A stretch of 56,765 nucleotides of DNA from WVZL01 sp041862375. Its GTDB lineage: Bacteria; Acidobacteriota; Aminicenantia; Aminicenantales; Aminicenantaceae. The notes under the pieces were generated by a model. The model had not been told where the DNA came from and did no database searches. It worked only from the letters and a program-made list of their open reading frames with translations. The stretch is from NCBI GenBank assembly GCA_041862375.1, contig JBGVTE010000142.1:1-56765 (forward strand). The letters run 5' to 3'. Shown one piece after another: positions 51,069 to 56,765 of the stretch (position 1 is the first letter of the stretch; the number at the start of each line of letters is the position of its first letter). A program made the position numbers and the translations under genes.

Positions 51069-52124
51069 ATGGCGAAATCCAAAATAGTTGCTGTTGTTAC
51101 CTCTGATGTTCCTTTTGTGGAAGGAGGCCACTTAATAATCGCCCGTAGTGCTGTTGAGGCCCTTAAAAAATTTGGCATTGAAGCAGAGCTAATTTTAACT
51201 CCTCAAAATAGATTTGGACGCCAATTTCGAGCATACTTAGCCAACCGGTTTACAGATGTTGAGGAAGACGGTTTAGGAAGGAAAATCAATCAAGTAATTT
51301 CCTTCCGCTTCCCGAGTTACGCTGTCAAACACCCCTTCCATGTCTGCTGGCTTAATCACCGTCTCAGAGAATACTATGACCTATGGGAAGTTCTTTATTC
51401 TCATCTCAGCTTCAAAGGAAAAGCAAAGGAAAGTATACGAAAAAAGATTATTCACACCATCGATCATTATCTCCTCAAACACAATGTGACAAAATTGTTT
51501 GCACAATCTCATACTATCCAGGCACGGCTAAAAAAATGGGGAAATATAGAATCCGAAGTTCTTTACCCTCCGCCACCACAAAGAGAATACAGAACTGACT
51601 CTTATCAGAATTTTATCTTCTCTGCCTCAAGGTTACACAGGCTCAAAAGATTGGATTTGCTCGTTGATTCCTTTAAGTATGTAAAAAATAAAGAATTTAA
51701 AGCAATTATAATCGGAGAAGGACCTGAACATAAAAATCTCTCATTGAAAATAAAAGAATGTAGTCTTGAAAAAAGAATATTCCTCTTAGGCCAAACTAAT
51801 GAGGTTGAACTTCTTAATCATTATGCTCGGTGTCGTGCTGTCTTTTTTAGCCCACTTCGAGAGGACTACGGCCTAGTAACTCCAGAAGCTTTTGCTTCAA
51901 GAAAAGCTGTCCTCACTACTCAAGATAGTGGAGGCCCAGCTGAACTAGTAGAAGATGGACATACAGGTTATATTGTAGAACCTGACCCTAGAAGTATCGC
52001 CGAAAAAATTGATGAATTGGCTGAGCAAAAAGAATTGGCAGAAAAATTGGGACAGAATGCATATGAATTCATCGCTAAAATAAATTGGGAAGATACAGTT
52101 AAAAGATTGATTATTTATGAATGA
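51069..52124 (+). CDS. Family 4 glycosyltransferase
   Basis: The 351-residue protein has the GT-B fold of GT4 enzymes. The C-terminal half carries FSASRLHRLKRLDLLVDSF, AIIIGEGPEHKNLSLKIKE, the acidic EDYGLVTPEAFASRKAVLTT stretch with its spaced Glu residues, and GGPAELVEDGHTGYIV. The N-terminal half has GGHLIIARSAVEALKKFG as the acceptor-side loop. It transfers a nucleotide-activated sugar to an unknown acceptor, probably a surface glycan or lipid. No other glycan genes adjoin it. No clear ribosome site precedes the ATG. Confidence 0.9.
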   Translation: MAKSKIVAVVTSDVPFVEGGHLIIARSAVEALKKFGIEAELILTPQNRFGRQFRAYLANRFTDVEEDGLGRKINQVISFRFPSYAVKHPFHVCWLNHRLREYYDLWEVLYSHLSFKGKAKESIRKKIIHTIDHYLLKHNVTKLFAQSHTIQARLKKWGNIESEVLYPPPPQREYRTDSYQNFIFSASRLHRLKRLDLLVDSFKYVKNKEFKAIIIGEGPEHKNLSLKIKECSLEKRIFLLGQTNEVELLNHYARCRAVFFSPLREDYGLVTPEAFASRKAVLTTQDSGGPAELVEDGHTGYIVEPDPRSIAEKIDELAEQKELAEKLGQNAYEFIAKINWEDTVKRLIIYE

Positions 52125-52312
52125 TCGAAGCATCTCTTTTCCTTGATAAAATAGCTCAGCTTGACCTCTTCACTCTTGCGGCAAGATGCTCGCTTCTTTA
52201 TCATTTATCACAGAAAACCAGATGCTTACCAATGATTTTTATATTAGAAAAATTGTTTTTAATATGCTAAACTGCCTCAAGCTCAAAAATTTAAAAATCA
52301 GGAAATTTGAAA

Positions 52313-54214
52313 ATGGAAGAACATAAACCTTATGTTCCAGATGAAACAAATTTTAAAGACATAACATTAAAAGCAATCATCATTGGGGGAATTTTTGGTA
52401 TCATCTTTGGCTCAGCCAATGCATACATCGGTTTGAGAGTAGGTCTGACGATTAGTACAGCAATCCCTCTGGCGGTTATCTCCGTAGCTGTATTCAAAAT
52501 ATTAACTCCATTACTTGGAAAAAGCACAATTTTAGACCATAACATCTCACAAACTACAGGCTCTGCTAGTTCTTCTTTGGCTTCTGGAATCATCTTTACT
52601 ATTCCCGCATTATTCTTATGGGGATTCAACCCCAGTATATTCAAAATTGGCAGCTTAGCTCTTTTGGGAGGGGTGCTCGGAGTGCTCTTTATGATACCCC
52701 TGAGAAAGTTTCTGATTGTCAAGGAGCACGGTGTTTTGCCTTATCCAGAGGGAACCGCAAGTGCCCAAGTTCTTATAGCGGCTGAAGAAGGAGGCGCCAA
52801 GGCAAAGAATATCTTTTTGGGGCTAGGATTGGGTCTTTTTTACAAGGGTTTGGTCGGATTTCTTAAGCTGTGGTCTGATAAAATCTATCTTAAAGTTCCA
52901 GTCTTGAGAAAAGCCTATTTAGCCATGGAACCAACTCCTGCTCTTTTAGGAGTAGGCTTTATTCTTGGCCCAAGGATTGCAGCTATTATGGTAGCTGGGG
53001 GTCTCCTTTCTTGGCTTGGAATTATTCCTCTTATTGCATACTTTGGAGACTATATCAACGTCCCGATGTTCCCTGAAAAGGTTCATACCATTGCCCAAAT
53101 GTCAACACTTGAGATATGGGAAAAATACATACGGTATGTGGGAGCAGGAGCTGTTGCCGTTGCTGGTATTATCACTGTCGTTAAATCCTTCCCTACTATG
53201 TTTAATTCTTTAAAAGTTAGTGTCAAGGAATTCAGGTTTAGTAGAGGAGAAGGACTGAGAATAAAAAGAACCCAAAGAGATCTCCCGATAACAGTTCTCT
53301 TTGCTGGCATTTCTATTGTCATGGTCCTGTTAATTATATCTCCTCAAATCCTCGGAATTAACACAACCATCATCATCAGAGTTTTGGCTTCACTGTGTAT
53401 TGTATTTTTTGCTTTTTGCTTTGTTACCGTATCTTCACGGATTGTGGGCATGGTAGGCGTTACTTCAAATCCTACTTCAGGGATGACAATAGTCACGCTC
53501 TTGGGAACGAGCCTTCTGTTCTATTCACTGGGTTGGACAGATATTTTAGGGCAAGCAGCTGCAATAACAGTTGGCACTGTTGTTTGCGTAGGAGCTTCGA
53601 TAGCAGGTGATATCTCTCAAGATCTCAAAGCCGGCTATATTATCGGGGCCACTCCAAAGAGGCAACAGACTACAGAATTGATAGGTGTTATAACTTCTGC
53701 TTTTGCAATTGCGGCTGTTGTCTGGCTTCTGGGCAAATCTTTTACCTTTGGCTCACCCGAAATACCTGCCCCTCAAGCTACATTAATGAAGACTGTAATT
53801 GAAGGAGTTCTTGGAGGTAACCTCCCATGGGGGCTTGTTCTAGTTGGAGGGGCTTTTGCGATTGTAGCTGAATTAGTAGGTATCCCCTCACTCCCGTTTG
53901 CAGTCGGCATTTACCTCCCTCTCTCTACAATGACACCTATTTATGTTGGTGGGCTTGTGAGGTATTTTATAGAGAAAAAAACAGAACATGATAAAAAACT
54001 TAAGGAGAGTAAAAAAGAAAAGGGAATACTCTTAGGCGCTGGTTTCATAGCCGGAGAAGGGCTTACAGGAGTTTTGATCGCCATCTATGCCTACATTGCT
54101 AAAGCGAAACCCAAAGGTATTGGGCTGATATGGCCAGGAAGCCTTGGTGACATCATCTCTCTGGTGGCCTTCATAGCTCTGATTGCCTATCTCTACTACA
54201 GAGCTTCAAAGTAA
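52313..54214 (+). CDS. Oligopeptide transporter, OPT family
   Basis: The protein of 633 residues from the ATG at 52313 has about 14-16 hydrophobic helices and typical OPT blocks: GSANAYIGLRVGLTISTAIPLA, NISQTTGSASSSLASGIIFT, VLPYPEGTASAQVLIAAEEGG, IAGDISQDLKAGYIIGATPKRQQ and the Gly-rich C-terminal helices (GLVLVGGAFAIVAELVGIPSLPFAVGIYLP). The family imports oligopeptides, likely with protons. The TTG two codons upstream is a weaker start; AGGAAA sits before the ATG. It pairs well with CstA downstream and the secreted protease as a peptide-use group. Confidence 0.93.
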   Translation: MEEHKPYVPDETNFKDITLKAIIIGGIFGIIFGSANAYIGLRVGLTISTAIPLAVISVAVFKILTPLLGKSTILDHNISQTTGSASSSLASGIIFTIPALFLWGFNPSIFKIGSLALLGGVLGVLFMIPLRKFLIVKEHGVLPYPEGTASAQVLIAAEEGGAKAKNIFLGLGLGLFYKGLVGFLKLWSDKIYLKVPVLRKAYLAMEPTPALLGVGFILGPRIAAIMVAGGLLSWLGIIPLIAYFGDYINVPMFPEKVHTIAQMSTLEIWEKYIRYVGAGAVAVAGIITVVKSFPTMFNSLKVSVKEFRFSRGEGLRIKRTQRDLPITVLFAGISIVMVLLIISPQILGINTTIIIRVLASLCIVFFAFCFVTVSSRIVGMVGVTSNPTSGMTIVTLLGTSLLFYSLGWTDILGQAAAITVGTVVCVGASIAGDISQDLKAGYIIGATPKRQQTTELIGVITSAFAIAAVVWLLGKSFTFGSPEIPAPQATLMKTVIEGVLGGNLPWGLVLVGGAFAIVAELVGIPSLPFAVGIYLPLSTMTPIYVGGLVRYFIEKKTEHDKKLKESKKEKGILLGAGFIAGEGLTGVLIAIYAYIAKAKPKGIGLIWPGSLGDIISLVAFIALIAYLYYRASK

Positions 54215-54243
54215 TCGCATTCTCCTTTCATGTCGACTCATTA

Positions 54244-54259
54244 ATGCTGAGTTCAGCAT
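54244..54259. repeat. Short palindrome between the two peptide transporter genes
   Basis: The sequence ATGCTGA, two bases, TCAGCAT is a perfect 7-bp inverted repeat, 150 bases upstream of cstA. It could be an operator or chance. No T run follows it, so it is not a terminator. Confidence 0.3.
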
Positions 54260-54409
54260 AGTATTTCACTTCACTCAGAACACATCCCGCTTTAATCCCC
54301 TGTTGATGCCTAGCGCTTTTCTGTTTTCTGATCCCTTAAGATGAGATTCTTAGGGTTGAACTTGAAAGTTTACCAGAGATAGACTATATTCTCTCAATGC
54401 GGAGGATAC

Positions 54410-56080
54410 ATGTACACTTTAATCATTGCTGGGATTCTTATTATATGGCTTATCCTAGGGTATAAAATATACGGAAGTTTTATTGAAAAAAGAGTAATTA
54501 AAGTCGACAACAGCCGAATTACTCCTGCCAGAGAACTTTACGACGGTATCGACTATTCGCCTGCGAAAAAACCTCTTCTCTTTGGCCACCACTTCTCTTC
54601 TATTGCGGGAGCGGGCCCTATATTAGGTCCTTTGCTGGGAGTTCTCTATTTTGGTTGGCTTGGTGCAATCCTGTGGGTAGCACTGGGAAGCGTTTTCCTG
54701 GGAGCAGTTCATGACTATTCCTCCCTCATGACATCTGTTCAGAATAAGGGCACATCGCTCGCAGACATATCAGAAAAAATATTAGGGCCGCGGGCAAAAA
54801 TTATATTTTCCATTTTTCTCTTGCTAGCTCTGGCCCTGGTAATTGCTGTATTCGCTGTTGTTGCTTCACGAACTCTTGTTTCCCAGCCTGAGATAGTAAT
54901 CCCTACATTTGGATTAGTGTTTGTAGCCATGATTTTTGGCTGGCTGATATACAGAAAGGGAATTAATGTAGTGGTCTCTACAATTTTGGCGCTAGTGGCC
55001 CTCTTTTTATTGATTTATCTGGGCAGATTAATCCCTATTGTTCTGCCTGCCCACATACTCGGGATGTCAAATCAAAATTTCTGGTTTTTTATATTGATCA
55101 TATATAGTCTTATCGCATCCTCCCTTCCTGTCTGGTTCCTTCTTCAGCCTCGAGATTATATAAGCACCTGGATTTTATTCTTAGGGTTAGGATTGGGCTA
55201 CATTGGTCTCCTAGTTACTAATCCTTCAGTCAACGCCCCAGCTTTTATTTCATTCTCCAGTAAAGGCGGCCCACTATGGCCAATGCTTTTTGTCATCATC
55301 GCCTGTGGCGCTATCTCTGGCTTTCATTCTGTTGTCGCAAGCGGCACAACTGCTAAACAGCTGCCAGACGAAGCTAGTGGGAAAATTATTGGATACGGGG
55401 GAATGATTACAGAAGCTGCTCTGGCTGGGCTGGTTATATTTATTGCATCGAGTGCGCTAGTCTGGGATCCAACCGGAGTTAAGAGCCAATTCGGCTTTCA
55501 GTACTTGATGATCACTCTTGGAAACCCAATTCAAACTTTCGCTACAGGATACGGAAAGTTCATCTCATCCCTCCCTGGACTAACTCTAACAATAGGTCTC
55601 TTCTTTGGCATGGTAATGCTCAATGCCTTTGTTCTGACTACACTTGATACAGGAGCAAGATTGGGACGGTTTATCTTCACAGAACTCTTAGGAAAGAAGG
55701 TTCCTCTTTTCAGAAACAGATGGATAGCATCTTTATTTGTAATTGCTTTTGCCGCACTTCTTGGAGCAACGGAAGGGTACAAAGCCATCTGGCCTGTATT
55801 TGGTGCTTCCAATCAGCTCGTTGCAGCCTTAGCTTTGATCATTGTTTCTTCTTACTTTGTTGGCATAAGAAGACCAAAAGCTTATACTATTTTTCCTGCT
55901 TATTTTATGCTTATAACAACTGTAGTTGCTCTAGGCTACCAAGGATTCAACTTTTTTAAAGAAAAAAGCTATCTCTTAGGAAGTGTTAGTCTTGTATTAA
56001 TAATTCTCGCTGCTCTGATTGTCTACGACGCACGAAATATTCTCTTTAAAAAGAGTACTCCTAGATTACAGATCAACTAA
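54410..56080 (+). CDS. cstA: Carbon starvation protein CstA-like transporter
   Basis: The 556-residue protein has about 16 hydrophobic helices. It has CstA blocks YDGIDYSPAKKPLLFGHHFSSIAGAGPILGP (seen as YDGIDYSPAKKPLLFGHHF and SSIAGAGPILGPLLG), LGAVHDYSSLMTSVQNKGTS, AISGFHSVVASGTTAKQLPDE and a C-terminal WPVFGASNQLVAALALI. CstA-type carriers import peptides or pyruvate, typically when other carbon is scarce. The length is shorter than the E. coli protein, as in many other phyla. A GGAGG site precedes the ATG. No Crp-like site was recognised. Confidence 0.93.
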   Translation: MYTLIIAGILIIWLILGYKIYGSFIEKRVIKVDNSRITPARELYDGIDYSPAKKPLLFGHHFSSIAGAGPILGPLLGVLYFGWLGAILWVALGSVFLGAVHDYSSLMTSVQNKGTSLADISEKILGPRAKIIFSIFLLLALALVIAVFAVVASRTLVSQPEIVIPTFGLVFVAMIFGWLIYRKGINVVVSTILALVALFLLIYLGRLIPIVLPAHILGMSNQNFWFFILIIYSLIASSLPVWFLLQPRDYISTWILFLGLGLGYIGLLVTNPSVNAPAFISFSSKGGPLWPMLFVIIACGAISGFHSVVASGTTAKQLPDEASGKIIGYGGMITEAALAGLVIFIASSALVWDPTGVKSQFGFQYLMITLGNPIQTFATGYGKFISSLPGLTLTIGLFFGMVMLNAFVLTTLDTGARLGRFIFTELLGKKVPLFRNRWIASLFVIAFAALLGATEGYKAIWPVFGASNQLVAALALIIVSSYFVGIRRPKAYTIFPAYFMLITTVVALGYQGFNFFKEKSYLLGSVSLVLIILAALIVYDARNILFKKSTPRLQIN

Positions 56081-56309
56081 GTGGTATCAGAATTAAAATC
56101 AGGCTTTTTTGCTTCTCTCCGCTTTATGAATCGAGTTGATAAAGTTTGTTTGTCTTCCAAGGAGAGACTTTTTATAGGGAATTGTAATCTAAAAATGAAT
56201 CCAGTCTAGATAGCAGAGACAGATAAAACAAGTGAGAGTGGTAATATTAGAAATAAACTATACAGTAAAAGAAGAGATGATATGAAGAATATTGATTGGA
56301 TTACATAGA

Positions 56310-56585
56310 CTATTTAGTAATGGCAGCAACCTTAAAAGCAACACCTTTTGGATCCGGGCAAAGCAAGGTCTCTGTCCCTGAAATCCAGTCGTCATCGGGA
56401 ATCTCGTCTTCCCTCTGCTTGGCTGTTAAAAAAGGGAATAGGCTGTTTAGAGCATAAATACAGACTTTTTTTCCCTCTGGAATTTCAATAGTACCTTCAC
56501 CCCGTATGTAAAAACAATCTCCAACTTTATGTCGAGCTCCGCACCGTTCCTTAATGTCTATAACCTCCACTTTTAGTTCTCTCAT
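56310..56585 (-). CDS. TIGR04076 family protein
   Basis: The 91-residue protein matches the TIGR04076 group of small proteins: VKVEVIDIKERCGARHKVGDCFYI-type start, GEGTIEIPEGKKVCIYALNSL in the middle, and a Cys near the end (LLCPDPKGVAFKV). The conserved Cys residues suggest a metal or redox role, but none is established. It starts with an AGGAG site and is transcribed away from the right end. The gap to cstA (about 230 bases) holds nothing recognisable. Confidence 0.8.
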   Translation of the reverse strand: MRELKVEVIDIKERCGARHKVGDCFYIRGEGTIEIPEGKKVCIYALNSLFPFLTAKQREDEIPDDDWISGTETLLCPDPKGVAFKVAAITK

Positions 56586-56685
56586 TTCTACTCCTTTCTT
56601 ATCTCAAATATATATCCTAAAGACTAAAATTTCAATGGAAGCATCTTTTTTTCCGTGATGAAAATTAAAATAGTCATTGAGCGGT

Positions 56686-56741
56686 GGGCATCCGGCTTGA
56701 AGGCACGCTCGCTTTGCCCCAGCGACTCAAATATGTTAGGC
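56686..56741 (-). repeat. Dispersed GC-rich hairpin repeat, copy 2
   Basis: The minus strand starts GCCTAAC and continues with TCGCTGGGGCAAAGCGAGC and GTGCCTTCAAGCC. From TCGCTGGG it matches copy 1 (36621-36672) at 32 of 39 bases without gaps. TCGCT and AGCGA pair around GGGGCAA. In the same frame an open stretch on the minus strand continues to a TAG at 56626-56624, so it might be the tail of a gene beyond the window. GC content is much higher than in neighbouring sequence. Confidence 0.65.
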
Positions 56742-56765
56742 GAAGGCATGTGGGTGTAAAAAACC

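Noticed and set aside
52150..52175. A TAGCTCAGCTTG string like a tRNA D arm upstream of the OPT gene
   Set aside because: No anticodon or T arm follows; short match explained by chance.
56686..56741. An integron attC site, because of the GTTAGGC/GCCTAAC core
   Set aside because: Only one core is present; the opposite core and the paired inner boxes are missing, and there is no integrase. Similarity to the other copy favours a dispersed repeat.
1..56765. CRISPR arrays, prophage, toxin-antitoxin or restriction systems
   Set aside because: No regularly spaced repeats, no phage structural or integrase genes, and no recognisable defence genes were found in any frame.

Overview
The window is AT-rich bacterial chromosome with short intergenic gaps. 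It comes from a Gram-negative (diderm) organism: it encodes a TonB-receptor-like barrel, BamD, other outer-membrane-type proteins and lipoproteins. Energy genes point to an anaerobic or facultative, peptide- and sugar-using lifestyle: a partial complex I operon, a membrane pyrophosphatase of the K+-dependent type, malic enzyme, an HdrD-like Fe-S membrane protein, and OPT and CstA peptide carriers. The carboxypeptidase-regulatory/TonB barrel and the HspR-type heat-shock operon suggest something near Acidobacteriota/Aminicenantota. That placement is inference only. No phage, intact IS, CRISPR array or rRNA was seen.

Layout. 1-406 (-): start of an exported alpha-L-fucosidase. 1055-3769 (+): RRM protein, primary sigma factor RpoD and KhpA, with tRNA-derived scraps in the gaps. 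3770-4707: a 0.9 kb gene-poor stretch with decayed coding traces, then tRNA-Asn. 4858-9954 (-): a compact heat-shock operon dnaK-dnaJ-hspR-(second sigma factor)-(DnaC-like ATPase), with a HAIR-like HspR operator on the dnaK promoter. 10100-11458 (-): malic enzyme with its own promoter. 11690-20035 (-): nuoABCDEFGHI plus a metallo-beta-lactamase-fold hydrolase; nuoJ-N are absent. 20154-21557 (-): dihydrolipoyl dehydrogenase. 21942-26821 (+): TonB-receptor-like barrel and HdrD/FadF-like protein. 26851-27885 (-): threonine aldolase. 28046-35912 (+): PASTA protein, sugar-nucleotide epimerase, BamD, barrel protein, subtilisin-like protease, RecN, MiaB. 36803-38767 (+): pyrophosphatase. 38945-44500 (+): nusA-infB-DUF503-rbfA-nrnA-truB. 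44521-47145 (+): NSS transporter with an overlooked 30-residue MetS-like partner, two DUF507 proteins and a thioesterase. 47164-50372 (-): RmlD, a PKD-barrel protein and a glutamine amidotransferase. 50495-56080 (+): ACT protein, glycosyltransferase, OPT and CstA transporters. 56310-56585 (-): TIGR04076 protein. A dispersed repeat ends the window and also lies upstream of the pyrophosphatase gene.

The most notable points are the heat-shock operon that carries its own sigma factor and helicase-loader-like ATPase under a probable HspR operator, the nine-subunit nuo cluster without antiporter subunits, the small membrane-protein ORFs (MetS-like at 45983-46075 and a candidate before nusA), and the dispersed hairpin repeat shared by 36621-36672 and 56686-56741.
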